Below, in pieces: positions 1-10,007 of a stretch of DNA of 36,469 nucleotides (the stretch's first letter is position 1; each line of letters starts with the position of its first letter). Both the position numbers and the translations under genes were made by a program. The notes under the pieces were generated by a model. That model was not told the origin of the DNA and did no database searches. It saw nothing but the letters and a program-made list of their open reading frames with translations. Source of the stretch: Saccoglossus kowalevskii (taxonomy: Eukaryota > Hemichordata > Enteropneusta > Harrimaniidae); contig NW_003116454.1 of NCBI RefSeq assembly GCF_000003605.2, positions 468,188-504,656 of the forward strand. The letters run 5' to 3'.

Positions 1-374
1 ACTATGTGTTCATTATGGTCCATTCTTCCTCGACGAACAAGTACATAAGTGACAATATAGTCAAAGACGATAAAACTGCACAAGAAATTTGCTTTATTTA
101 CACGTATCGGCAATGCAAGCTGCCATGCGACTTCCCCTTCTGACGTCACAAGGGGAATTTCTGTATGCAAATGAGAAGCTAATGAGGAGCCTCGTTTTAA
201 AATGCACAAAAATAAAGTTGCCGTAGACTGAGTTTAAAACACATTTTATCACTTAAAACAAATAATTCATGCTTAGAAACATAAAAAATAATAATATTTA
301 AGTATCAATTGATAATTTTAGGCGTGAAAATAGCAGCCATTTCACAGGCACTTTAACATATTGTCAGGGCTTGT
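1..374. other. Gene-free AT-rich flank
   Basis: I see no coding region, RNA gene or clear repeat here. The stretch is AT-rich and every frame is short and interrupted. Confidence 0.5.
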
Positions 375-957
375 GTTATTTATATACATGTACCTAGACA
401 TGTTATACTATTTCACACACAGTTCAGATATGCTGGCAGTAAATGTACGCAGCGCAGTGCATACACAGATAGAAATGTTAAAATTACCAAAGGAGTAGTA
501 AAAATATGGTGAATAAATGATGTGATTGATTACATAGTTTAGAGCCGCTATAAATTCGTTCACATTGCACACACACACAATTCCGGTCGATAATTTATTT
601 GATCTATAATCCCAATGCATGCCACCGCATTTCTGATGGAATTCGTTTTGCTTATCGTAGCGCAGTACATTACAGCATGACCTAAGCATATCAATGACAT
701 TTATTTTGCCAACATGGCAAGCAATTTTAAAATCTTAAGATATTACCTGCGACTTTCCAGGCACGAGAAATGTGTCACGTTATTGACATTATCATAATCT
801 TATTTGTTCATTTTGTTGTAGATTTCGAAAGCTAAAAATATTTTCTTTTTATGGTACCCTAAACATGGCTAACAAACAAAGCACATTGTGTAGTCTTGCT
901 ATAAGAACGCCATTTTTAATTGCACTGGACACAATTACTATAAGTACGATAGTTCTG
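375..957 (+). repeat. Diverged repeat, copy A left part
   Basis: This segment matches 14040-14690 in the same orientation. Shared blocks include the part around TTCAGATATGCTGGCAGTAA, the CA-rich run near 565, CCCAATGCATGCCAC, GACATTTATTTTGCCAACAT and GCTATAAGAACGCCATTTT. Copies differ by many substitutions and small indels, so the duplication is old. The short frames inside it are non-coding noise. It is either an interspersed repeat or the left part of a segmental duplication; the second shared block (4477-4870 versus 15883-16755) lies in the same order. Confidence 0.85.
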
Positions 958-1649
958 AAGTAGAAAAGGTTGAGTTAGGGTTAGGGTATATATTGTATAG
1001 GGGTCTTGGGATTACGTTTGTGCAACGGTTGTAGAAAGAAATTATTGTTTAAAATAATTCACCAATGCTATAAATCACTAGTAGTTCAATTTAAAGATCA
1101 CTATCTTAAAAGCTGTGAGTAATTTCATCAATGTATGATAAGGGTTAAAGATCCAGATACTCAATCAATTTACACAAAGAATTCATCCCTTAAATTCGAT
1201 CCATTAAATTCAATAACTCACGTTGATTAAATTGGTGTAAGCATTTTTAACTTTGCAAGAGACAAAGTTTTTCAAATTGTTACAGTCAGTGGAAATATGA
1301 TTGGGGTTTGAATGGTAGGTAGCGGTATTCACGGCTCCTCGTGAAAACTTCATTATTTCTGCATTGATTCTAAGCATTTTGTGCAGAAACGTGCCGTTAT
1401 AGTTAGCCAAACGATGGGAGATAGCATCAGGAGGAGTCGAATCGGATGTTTTGTCCATCCAAAAATGAGCTATCATATCGGTTGACTGTTTGTATCGCGG
1501 TGCTTGTCCTGACGGTTGGTGGAGCAAATTTGTCACTATTTTGTATTGATTCCAGTCATAAACGGTTCGAAGAAACTGGGCAATTATAATTCCTAGAAGA
1601 CCAATCTAGTTGCATTCGAAATTTTAAATCAGAAAGCCTAAATTCTTTT
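958..1649. other. Unassigned stretch between repeat and 2A ORF
   Basis: No gene is recognised. A 108-codon open frame lies on the minus strand at 1210-1536 but resembles nothing I know and has no splice context. Two TTAGGG units occur at 975-986, too few to mean telomeric origin. Confidence 0.4.
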
Positions 1650-1979
1650 ATGTTCGTTGAACCAAGAACAATGGGCTCTGCAAATGGGACAATGACAATC
1701 TGCTTTAAGGTATGTCAATTAGGCAGTGCTATTATGCGTTCATCTACTCTGGCCGATTATGTAACACTCGAGTGTGGAAACCCATTTATTGCACACTTGT
1801 TACATTTAGCTGGTGATATTGAACTCAACCCCGGTCCCCGTGATAATGATGTCATTGAAGTCGTGTCGTCCATGAAGTCAGGTCTATCAAACACAATGAA
1901 AAAGATGAGGACAGGACTCCAGAAGAAGTACCTACACTTTATGCAAATTTTAAATTATGCTAATTTATTCATGACGTAA
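1650..1979 (+). pseudogene. ORF with 2A-like StopGo motif, probably LINE-derived
   Basis: A 109-codon frame starts at ATG 1650. Residues 50-63 read as a hydrophobic leader followed by GDIELNPGP (nt 1812-1838), which fits the 2A/CHYSEL consensus D(V/I)ExNPGP. In that family the ribosome fails to form the Gly-Pro bond, so the leader would be released and a second product would start at the final Pro. Such motifs are known at the N-terminus of ORFs in APE-type non-LTR retrotransposons (CR1, L1, Ingi types) of marine invertebrates and in some sea-urchin NLR proteins. About 46 residues follow the motif, basic and without a recognised domain, before a stop. LINE ORF1 and endonuclease pieces lie downstream (3328-4311), which favours a broken retrotransposon. 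A host exon is less likely because no clear splice site was found. Confidence 0.65.
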
Positions 1980-2312
1980 CAGTTTCTGTGCTCATGAATA
2001 TTCATTAATTTGTTGGTCAATACATTCTAAAAGGGGTGATGTATTATTTTGGGGGGAAGAGTTAGAAAGGGGGATTAGCAATCTTTAGGGGGTCAATACA
2101 AAAGAAGGGACACATTTGGAGAGCAGCATTGGTCCTCGTGTCTGTTGTTGTTCCACGTGACCTGCAGCTGTCAACTGTGTTCGTACTTCGACGATTCAGC
2201 AGCTTCAACTGGCTTCTATGTGAGGTAGTATTCTTGTGTTCTGTTTTTCTGACTTGAGTTCTTGATATACAGAAGTTGCTGTTTATGTTTTTAACGTCTT
2301 TCATATCTTGTT
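1980..2312. other. Unassigned stretch before the minisatellite
   Basis: No gene or repeat is recognised. A purine-rich GGGG-bearing segment occurs near 2030-2095. Confidence 0.4.
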
Positions 2313-2868
2313 ATTGAGAGAATAAATGTGTGGACAAATATTTGAGACTTATTTTGGTGTAGACAACTCTCGTTTGATTAATTCCAACAATTACAAGTTC
2401 TTAAATTGAAAGAATGAATGTATGTAAAAATATTGACTATTATATTTGTGAGTAAATACCTGTCGTTTAATTATTTCCCACAATTACAAGTTGTTAAATT
2501 GAGAGAATATATATGTGAACAAATATTTGAGACTTATTTTGGTGTAGACAACTCTCATTTAATAATTTTACACCATTACAAGTTGTTAAATTGAGAGAAT
2601 AAACGTGTGGACAAATATTTGAGACTTATTTTGGTGTAGAAAAGTCGCGTTTAATTTACTTCCACCAATTACAAACTGTTAAATTGAGAGAATAAATGTG
2701 TGGACAAATATTTGAAATTTATTTTGGTGTAGACAACTCTGTTTGATTAATTCCAACAATTACAAGTTCTTAAATTGAGAGAATGAATGTATGGACAAAT
2801 ATTAACCATTATATTTGTGAGTAAATACCTGTCGTTTAATTAATTTCCACCTCTACAAGGTTGTTACA
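2313..2868 (+). repeat. ~92-bp minisatellite, six units
   Basis: The phrase AAATTGAGAGAAT(A/G)AATGT recurs near 2313, 2405, 2498, 2590, 2683 and 2774, giving spacings of 91-93 bp. Each unit also carries GGACAAATATTTGAGACTTA or a variant, a GTTTAATTA-like block and ACAAGTTGTTAAATTG at its end. Units 2 and 6 share a variant (GAATGAATGTATG, then TATATTTGTGAGTAAATACC) not seen in the others, so the array has a higher-order pattern. It is not coding. It sits between the 2A ORF and the ORF1 remnant. Confidence 0.9.
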
Positions 2869-3327
2869 TTGTTTATCTCTTGTCACAATCTGGAAACTGT
2901 TGAACAAATTGCGCGTCGTCCAGTTTAAGACGTAATTTATTTTATTATTTATTCATTTAGTTTTGCATAGTGGAGTTTTGTGAGGTTTATTATTTTTTTC
3001 TCGACGTTCTTACGGTGTGTATCTAGTGTGATTCGAACCCATGTCGTTTGTATTAGGCGATTTTTTTTTATTTCCCATGTTGGCTACGCCGTAATATGCA
3101 ACCGCTTCCCCGTTTTATTGTGATTTTGAGAGTGTTTAATGATGTCAACCACACGGCCATTTTGCATCAAAGTGCGTGACCCTCGGCGTGACCCGACTGA
3201 CTATATGATCGTTATGTTCAACTGTTAAGCTAGGATTTATTACCGTTATTATCATTATATTGTCACGTGATTTGTTTTAGCTTATGTGTAATGTCTTAAG
3301 TATTGCAAGGAGCAAGTCTCGGGTATT
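2869..3327. other. Unassigned stretch upstream of ORF1 remnant
   Basis: No gene is recognised. It may be the 5' part of the LINE remnant that follows. A weak tRNA B-box-like sequence on the minus strand near 3031-3047 has no convincing A box. Confidence 0.35.
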
Positions 3328-3726
3328 TTGGATCTGCAGTGGGTACCTCGGTATATAGTTAGATCACATCGAGCACCATGTAGTAGAACAAATAGTGCGC
3401 GTCCTGTTATCATAAAGTTTCACCACTGGGACGATAACATGACTGCGTTGGCGGCCAGATCGAAACTTAAGAAGGTTGGTATCGGCATTGGCAACGACCT
3501 TACAAAGCGACAACGAAAAACCGTTACAGATTATAAGAAGCAAGGTAAAATTGCTTATTACAAGAGTGGTAAATTGGTTGTACATGTAATAGATAAGAAG
3601 AAGGGAATGGATAGTACAAAGAAAATAACACAGGTACAAGGACCAGAAACATGGCTACAGAAACGCACAAAAGAAAACGCCAGGACAAACATAACAAACA
3701 AGGGGTGTGGCCTTGGCCCAAAATAA
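3328..3726 (+). pseudogene. L1-type retrotransposon ORF1 fragment (RRM-like domain)
   Basis: The 132-codon frame contains HRAPCSRTNSARPVIIKFHH, followed by a basic helix and GIGNDLTKRQRK. This order (HR...RPVI.KF..W, then G..I..D.....R) is typical of the RNA-binding RRM-like and C-terminal region of L1/Tx1-type ORF1 proteins (Transposase_22 family). ORF1p binds the element RNA and acts as a nucleic-acid chaperone during target-primed reverse transcription. The expected coiled-coil N-terminal half is absent or unrecognisable, so this is a 5'-truncated remnant. The stop at 3724-3726 is followed four bases later by the ORF2 endonuclease remnant, the normal LINE order. The frame opens on a TTG and has no credible own start codon. 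Confidence 0.8.
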
Positions 3727-3729
3727 TAA

Positions 3730-4311
3730 CTTCAAACTTGGAATGTTCAAGGTTTGAATAACAAAATTAGTTCTTTAAATTTATAAAAAAAATATGTAGC
3801 ATCTTTTATTGAAACATGGGCATAAAATGATGATTAGTTTGACCAAAATTGTCCAGGATTTATAGTTTACAGTACATCCCGTAAACGCAACACTGCACGT
3901 GGTAGATACGCCGGGGGTGTCTGCACTATAGTGCGTAACCATCTATCCAGCTATGTCAAATGCTTAAATTCTGTTTTACATGATTGTATATTTCTTTTGC
4001 TTGATAGAAATATTTTTGGGTTTGATAAAGACCTTTTAAAAAATGAACTTGTAGACATTTTATCTAAATTGAACGATGTTTACATTATAATTACCGGTGA
4101 CCTGAATTCTCGAACAGGCGAATTACCTGATCATATAATAGATGATGATTTCCTTTATGACAAAGATGATTTTGCGTTAACACGGGTTTCAAAAGACAAA
4201 ACAGTAAATAGTTTCGGGAGGTCGCTACTTTCCCTGTGTTGTACGTTTAACTTGCATATTATAAACGACCGCTTTGGCGAGGATGCCAAGCATTTTTGTC
4301 TCCAAAAATAG
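3730..4311 (+). pseudogene. LINE ORF2 APE-type endonuclease remnant
   Basis: Frame +1 begins with TWNVQGLNNKISSLNL, the usual N-terminal signature of APE-type LINE endonucleases with the metal-binding Asn. It continues through an ETW motif (the catalytic Glu region), RRYSGG-like RGRYAGGV and GDLNSRTG (the D.N catalytic strand). The first part has in-frame stops (first at 3784-3786), while 3931-4311 is open. The stretch that normally carries the YIPP-type loop is missing between about 3995 and 4040, so there is an internal deletion. No reverse transcriptase follows. The protein would nick target DNA to prime reverse transcription; this copy is dead. Together with the ORF1 remnant it marks one degraded element on the plus strand. 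Confidence 0.85.
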
Positions 4312-4476
4312 CAGACGTTCCTAGCCACGAATGTTATGCGGTTTGCAGTATACATGTATAAATGCAGATAGATTAATAGAAATTCTGTCTACCTTGGCTT
4401 TCACAAACTTTGACTCAGTGCTACATGTATGTTCCATTCATCGAGCTGATGTGTGAAAAGTTAATATTCAAGGAAG

Positions 4477-4870
4477 ATAGACCGTGTAGAGAATTCACAT
4501 CCAGGATCAATTTTATTCTGACACTAATGTATACAAACCTGTTGGGGACACCAGTCACATTCCAGTGTTGGACAAGTTCAATTGCAAAACTATTAAAAAT
4601 GTGTCAAATTAAAATCAGGAATGTAAAAGTGTTTTGCCCATAGAACATGCAAACATGAATAGTGTATGCTCAAGTGAATATCCACAACATTTTTGAAAAA
4701 CCAAAAATGGCTAACTTACATTGTATCTTCCGTGGAACCTCAGCTCAAAACGCTTTTAAAGCCTTTGCAACTTTAATTGCCAGAAAATTTTTTTGAAAAT
4801 TTTAGTACATTTCTTAGTATGACATTTCAGAAAAGTTGTTGTGACTTTCTGTCGTTAGATACTTCCATGA
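4477..4870 (+). repeat. Diverged repeat, copy A right part
   Basis: It matches 15883-16127 (GTGTAGAGAATTCACATC, AAAATCAGGAATGT, AATAGTGTATGC, CAAGTGAATATCCACAA, TTTAATTGCCAGAAA) and, for its last ~85 bases, 16674-16755 (TTTTAGTACATTTCTTAGTA and GTGACTTTCTGTCGT). Order and orientation are the same as for the left part, so the two copies are likely parts of one duplicated unit with different insertions. Confidence 0.8.
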
Positions 4871-6232
4871 AACGTTTAATGATACACAATTGAGTGATTT
4901 GTCCCAAAAGTACAACACGTAAACGGTTCCTTCGTCCTATATCTTGTATTCGTATACATAGCTCTAGGCAAATATCTGGATACATCTTTGGTATAACCAA
5001 GGCTTTGTGACAGTATGCCTGACAAGTTTTGTCGTTGTTCTGAGGTAAATTTGTTGGTGTAAGATCGGATGCTCTCACGTTTTTTTGTAACAGAACATGT
5101 ACATGATACGCCTTGTCTCAACCCTGGCCGAATCAAGAACTCTGGACTGCGTCGCTCTGCAGCTTTCGAAATTACCCACATCATCTCGCCTAATTTATTT
5201 ACTCCCAGTGGAAATCACAATACCATATATTGTCGTCGAATTCTGCGTCATCCTGAGATCTTTGAAACAGATGCCAGATGCAATATTGTTAGGTAGAATT
5301 AGAACGCCGCTACGGGGCACTGGTTATTATTGATGGCATACATTTGTCTGTGCCTCGTAGTTATCGTCGGAATGAATTTCCTTCCACCGGCATCGAATTT
5401 TGTTTTAAAAGAATTCCCGGCCACGTGTCTCAAAATGAAAAGTTAAATCAAACCAAACTTTTCTAATTAAACTAAGGGTTACTCGTCGATATCACGTTGG
5501 TGTCGGCCAACTTCTTCTCTGCAGATTGCTACTTTATGTTCAACTTAATCAAGTTGCTTGATTTTAATCTGCTCAATTAAACCTTTGAAGGTGTTATTGG
5601 CAGTGTAAACACTATGTAAAGCATCGCGGTCTTGCATAATATTCAGTTGATCTTAGCCAGTCTGTTTAAAAAGGGAAACAGGGTTTCAGTAAAATTGAAA
5701 ACCGTACTGTATACAGTATCGTCTTACCGGCGAAATGAAAACAAAACAAGACAAGTATTTATTTCGTCCTTCAATCCCCAAATCTCATTTAGTTGGTCAC
5801 CAGTTAAACTTACAAATCGTGTTTTTTTTGTTGGAGTTTCGCAATCCATTTCAAAGTCACAACACGGAGGACAACACATGTTTTACAAGTGAACACAGCG
5901 TTTTGGCGTTCGTTTAGGTTTGTGTGGCGAACGACGGTCTCCCAACGACCGACACTCACAACTTGAATCCCGCGATTAACAAAATGCGATATTATGGTTA
6001 TATCATTTTTCCGGTGTTTTAATTCGGTATTTTTTGCAATACTTTTCCCAAATTCAACCACCATATTTCCCTAAAAATGTAACATTACCGGTTTTATGTA
6101 TTTCCGCATTAAACCTGTAGTCAATTCATGTTCTAGGGCCACTTTGTTTGGCGTAACTGCATTCCCAACTAAAATCACATTCACATGACAAGCCCAAGTT
6201 ACCCTATGAAATCAAATGATATTTTAATTCAG
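4871..6232. other. Mostly unassigned stretch left of LTR element
   Basis: No well-supported gene. A 57-codon open frame at 5293-5466 (plus) contains RYGALVIIDGIHLSVPRS, which is vaguely like the first catalytic Asp block of Harbinger-type DDE transposases (IDGTH.....P). It is listed separately with low confidence. Other short frames look random. Confidence 0.4.
5293..5466 (+). pseudogene. Possible DDE-transposase fragment
   Basis: The frame is open from just after a TAG at 5290-5292 to a TAA at 5464-5466. It includes ALVIIDGIHLSVPRSYRR, which resembles the (A/V)IDG(T/I)H(I/L)...P block around the first catalytic Asp in PIF/Harbinger nucleases, followed by a basic residue run. No second or third catalytic block is visible nearby in any frame. 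The match is to a short motif only, so this could be chance. Confidence 0.2.
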
Positions 6233-6361
6233 TGTCATAGCCCAAATACGAGTTGGGGTTAAATTCACATATCAATTAAGATTGATGTCACATGTTTCAA
6301 TCAGAATAATGCTGTGACAGTCGGCATTCAACTTTATGTACACGTGCTGCGTGTACCAAAA
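6233..6361 (+). repeat. Truncated 5' LTR
   Basis: It begins with TG and matches 12950-13072 nearly base for base, with about four substitutions and one 6-bp indel (GACAGT near 6315). It contains a small hairpin (GTACACG, five-base loop, CGTGTAC at 6337-6355) and an ATCAAT/ATTGAT inverted pair. Similarity to the 3' copy stops at about 6361, where RT sequence begins, so the rest of the LTR has been deleted. Confidence 0.85.
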
Positions 6362-7427
6362 TAGTAATAGCTACCGCTATAAACGAGTGCCGACGGGTTG
6401 CTCAAATAGTACTAGTAAATTTCAGCGAACTCTTTTTGCTCTATTCAACAAAGTGCTTTTCAAATATTTGGTAATATATGTTGATGACATTGTTATTTAC
6501 AGTCAGGACATTCAGTCTCATTTAAATCATATTTCGGAAGTTTTGCAAACACTTTCCAAAGTAGGTCTCAAACTTAAACCTCAAAAATGCCATTTTGCTA
6601 AGAAACAGATTGAGTTTTTAGGGCATGTCCTCTCAGCTGAAGGCATATCACCATGTAAGAAAAAACTTTCAGCCATATCTGAATTTCCTAAACCAAAAAC
6701 TGTACGTGATGTTCGATCGTTTCTTGGATTGGCTGGTTTCTACACGAAAAGCATCAAAGACTACTCCAAAATAGCATGTCCATTGAATGAACTTACCAAA
6801 ACTAATCAGAAATTCACTTAGAATGAATCGTGTGAGACTGCATTTAACTCCCTAAAACAAAAACTAACTAATGCCCCCACACTAGCATATCCTGACTGGG
6901 ACATTTCATTTGAAATCTATTCTGATGCCAGCAATCAGAGTGTTGGTTTTACGTTGGAACAAAAACAACAAGGTTCACAACGACTAATAATGTGCAATGG
7001 GCAAAAACTAAATAAACACCAACAAAACTGGTCCATTGGTGAAAAAGAATTGTACGCTCTTTACTATGCCATAAAATCTTCTGATAGTTATATAGCAGGA
7101 AAACATTTCACAGCATTCACAGATCACTCAAATTTGAAAAATTATTTCCAAAACTCAGATTTGAAAGGCCGGATATGTCGATGGGTATTAGCTCTCCAGC
7201 AATACGACTTCACACTTGTATATAAGCATGGTATTCTCCTCAACCAACCTGATTGTTTGAGCCGCCGCACATATGCAGATAAAGAAGGAGTCTTGGTAGA
7301 TTCAAATATTTCAGATAGCGATAATGCTACTCCTAACCTAGTAACCAAAGTATTAAATCATCACAGTACACAGTACACAGACAGAATCTCTGATAAGCAC
7401 AGAAGAAATTCAAATCACATCTTGTAA
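6336..7427 (+). pseudogene. pol: Retroelement pol: partial reverse transcriptase and RNase H
   Basis: The frame enters RT at a YRYKRVP block, the region that in Ty3/gypsy RT precedes the palm. It continues through the catalytic YVDD (nt 6477-6488), the LKPQKCHFAKK block and FLGHVLSAEGI, then the thumb (FLGLAGFYTKSIKDYSK). A TAG at 6819-6821 interrupts the RT-RNase H connection. RNase H follows in the same frame with SDASN (first Asp), GEKELYAL (Glu), AFTDHSNL (Asp) and a C-terminal HG.....PDCLSRR. RT fingers and the first catalytic Asp are deleted. The apparent ATG at 6336 lies inside the truncated LTR and is an accident of the deletion. The frame is lost near 7363-7380 at a 7-bp tandem duplication (AGTACAC twice). 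Confidence 0.92.
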
Positions 7428-8112
7428 TTTGTCACAAAATTTGCCACAAAATGACCAGCAAAGTGATGATCTTGGCAACTATGATGCTGATCACAGTGAC
7501 AGTGAAACAAGTGTCATTCAACTTAAGAAAAAATTGCATAAAAATGTAAAAATCAAGGTTAAACAATATTACAATAACGTTTACAGTCTAGATTTGGCAC
7601 AAAAAGATGAAAACACCTACACTAAACATGATGAATATGATCCAGATTTGGCTAAAGATATTTGTGCGTTAGGACAAGACAGTGATTTGGATACAAATGA
7701 ATATAATAATCCACAGAGCTCTTCCACAGATAGTCCTTCTGATAATTCAGAACATTCTGACATACCAGAACTCACAGATGAAAATATTCATAAATCCATT
7801 GCACAAGCTCAGAGAGAGGATGAAAAACTCAAGCGAATTTTTGCTTTCTATGAAGAAGGTATTCTTTCTGGAGATGATCGCCAAGCACGCAGTCTCATTT
7901 GCCAGATTGACCAATTTGTCATTTTAGAAGGTGCACTTTATCGCTTAGCCAAACCATTGGGGAAAGCAAGCAATGTTAGGGATGTACATAAACAATTGGT
8001 AGTTCCTACCAAATACCAATCATACATTCTAAAACATATTCATGATTCTAGGCTTGCTGCAAATCACATGGGATGCACTCGCACATATACTCTCCTGAAA
8101 GAAAGGTTTTTT
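7381..8112 (+). pseudogene. pol: Retroelement pol: acidic linker and integrase zinc-binding domain
   Basis: This part is in a different frame from RNase H. The first ~150 codons are an acidic, Ser/Asn-rich linker. From about 7950 the usual integrase N-terminus follows: VVPTKYQSYILKHIHDSR, then the two His of the HHCC finger in HDSRLAANHMG and a TY.LLKERF block. The frame is lost again in a run of six T at 8107-8112, where the Cys pair of the same finger (CKLCQVTKR) continues in another frame. The HHCC finger helps integrase multimerise and bind LTR ends. A simple indel in a T-run explains the shift better than programmed frameshifting, because the break lies inside a folded domain. Confidence 0.85.
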
Positions 8113-8933
8113 GGTCAAATATGTCTAGACATGCCTACGACTATGTAAAGTCATGCAAACTATGTCAAGTTACCAAACGACCAACACATCCATGTAAAAC
8201 AAAGCTACTTTCTCAAGAAGTTATTACGCCCATGCATCGTGTATGTCTCGATTTAATAGGATCCCTGCCAAAATCAGAAAATAACATGCAGTACATCTTG
8301 GTTCTGGTTGATGCTTTAAGTAGATTCCCAATGGCCTATCGTCTTCCTGATTCAAAATCAGAAACTATTGCATCAAAACTGGTGGAATATTTCACTCTCT
8401 TTGGCGTGGTTAGAGAAATTCACAGTGATTGTGCTCAACACCGCATATCTGAAGTCATTGTTGATGTTTGCAAAATGTTCAACATTAACAAGAGACCTTC
8501 AGCATCATTTCATTCGAGAGGTCAAGGGTTGGTTGAAAGACAGAATCAGACACTTCTGCAAACACTCACCATATATGCAAACAAACACCCAGAAAACTGG
8601 GAAAGTTATTTACCTTTTCATTTGATGGCATATCGTGTTGCTCCACATGCAGCCACTGGACTTAGTCCATTCATAGTGTTATTTGAGTTCAATCCTACCT
8701 TACCTATAGAGGTAGACGCCACCGCAATTCCACTTGGGTCAACAAATGTAAATTCACACTACCAAAATTTAGCTGCTGCAAGACGAGAGATGCGTACAAT
8801 CGACTTTCATAATACACGTAAATGTCAGGAACAAATGATTGAACGGTTCAACAAGAACACACACCCTATTTCTTTTGAGGAAGGTGATCAAGTCTATCTG
8901 AACAATCCAGATGGAAGGGTCCCTACAAACTAG
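8112..8933 (+). pseudogene. pol: Retroelement integrase catalytic core (DD35E)
   Basis: The rve-type core reads through in one frame. The Cys pair of the zinc finger (CKLCQVT) comes first, then the first catalytic Asp in RVCLDLIGSLPKS, the second in IHSDCAQHR and the catalytic Glu in GQGLVERQNQTL. Exactly 35 residues lie between the second Asp and the Glu, so all three catalytic residues of the DD35E triad are present. Downstream are NWESYLPFHLMAYR and HAATGLSPF, typical of Ty3/gypsy integrases. The enzyme would join the LTR DNA to the host chromosome. The frame terminates at 8931-8933 just where the GPY module begins in another frame, which marks a further break between about 8900 and 8912. 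Confidence 0.93.
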
Positions 8934-9427
8934 ATAAAATACTACCTAGCAACAGGGCAAAATTGGTCAATCCTGAAACAAACAAGGGACTAAAACATCT
9001 GGTTCATCGTGATAGACTAAAGTATGCGTATATCAGGTCAGGTGAATCTGATGATTCAGAAAATGCCTCAAATCAAATGTGCCATGCAGCTATACATGAA
9101 CCACAGGCCTCAGAATCCAAACAATCTCTCACTGAAGATTCAGATGCAACACATTTAGTCTCTAGTGAAGACGAAAAGTACATCATTGAAACAATATTTC
9201 GTTGAAGATTGGTCAAAGGCAAAAAACAATACTTGGTCAAATGGCAAGGGTATCTAGTCTCACAAAATCAATATGTTGACTTTGAGAACCTTAATAGGGA
9301 GGCCCAAACATATGTGGAAACGCATGACATCCCCACAGTCGGACGTCCAGGACGCCCCAAACGTAATCACATTCGCTCGCTGTTAACCAAGAGCAGAGTA
9401 ACAATGTTTGATACTGACCTTTGCTAA
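8912..9427 (+). pseudogene. pol: Integrase C-terminus: GPY module, chromodomain and AT-hook-like tail
   Basis: Frame +2 opens with WKGPYKL, the GPY/F module that follows Ty3/gypsy cores, and reaches LVHRDRLKYA. An acidic Ser-rich linker leads to a chromodomain-like block: EKYIIETIFR, then, after a TGA at 9203-9205, LVKGKKQYLVKWQGY and VDFENLN. This matches the usual chromodomain plan (Y.VE.I...G...YLVKWKGY.....W.....NL), with Tyr/Asp in place of the common Trp-Glu. In chromoviruses this domain steers integration to marked chromatin. It is followed by GRPGRPKR, which resembles an AT-hook, and a stop at 9425-9427. One nonsense codon disrupts the domain in this copy. Confidence 0.85.
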
Positions 9428-10007
9428 TACAACCTTGAATATATGATACAATGTTTTCAAGCATACATCATTTCTAATTTCATCTATGGCAACATATTTG
9501 CAAAATACTGATCACTAGATGACTGGTCAGAGACCTAGGTGGTGCCGCATTAGCCTCTTAACTTATCAAGAGTCACAAACTATAGGCAACCCCATAGAAC
9601 ACACATGACAGTCCACCAATTACACACTGTGTCACCCTTTGACATTGACACAGACATTAATTTTAAAAGTAGCATAGTGTCTCGGGACATGACAATGTTA
9701 GTCCAAGACAAAACCAATGAATCACTCTTAGTCTGATCTCATTACAATATATGACAGATAACAGACCTATATTATTTTGATTCTTGGAGCTACTACACAA
9801 CAACACACACATTCATTCAAATTCATCAACACATAGGTTGATACATTTATGTGGCTGTCATGTTGTGAATTATATGTGAACAGTATGCAAAATCATTCAT
9901 ACAATATTCAGTTATTCAACCATTAATACATTTGTTTCCTCTTGTTTCCATTGAACAGTTCCTGTGCAATCAACAGAATATTGATCAAACATTGAAGAAT
10001 CATCAAC
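9428..10007 (+). other. Pol-env spacer
   Basis: This 580-bp stretch has no open frame of note. It separates the pol stop from the env start. Its last part has a pyrimidine-rich tract ending in AG that could serve for splicing of an env message (listed separately). Confidence 0.5.
9931..9958 (+). promoter_or_regulatory. Candidate splice acceptor for env mRNA
   Basis: A pyrimidine-rich tract (TTTGTTTCCTCTTGTTTCC) ends in ATTGAACAG, with the AG at 9957-9958, about 50 bases before the env ATG at 10008. Envelope genes of errantiviruses and retroviruses are expressed from a spliced subgenomic RNA, so this is a reasonable acceptor. The donor would lie in the deleted 5' part. Confidence 0.4.

Noticed and set aside
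975-986. Two TTAGGG units resembling telomeric repeat
   Set aside because: Only two units; expected by chance and not flanked by more.
1210-1536. 108-codon minus-strand open frame
   Set aside because: No recognisable domain, no splice or poly(A) context, and neighbours are repeats.
2313-2868. CRISPR-like array
   Set aside because: Whole units are repeated with no unique spacers; it is a minisatellite.
3031-3047. tRNA/SINE B-box-like sequence on the minus strand
   Set aside because: No A box at the right spacing and no cloverleaf could be drawn.
8107-8112. T-run as a programmed frameshift site in pol
   Set aside because: The shift falls inside the integrase zinc finger rather than at a gag-pol or domain border, and no downstream structure is evident. 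An indel in a homopolymer is simpler.
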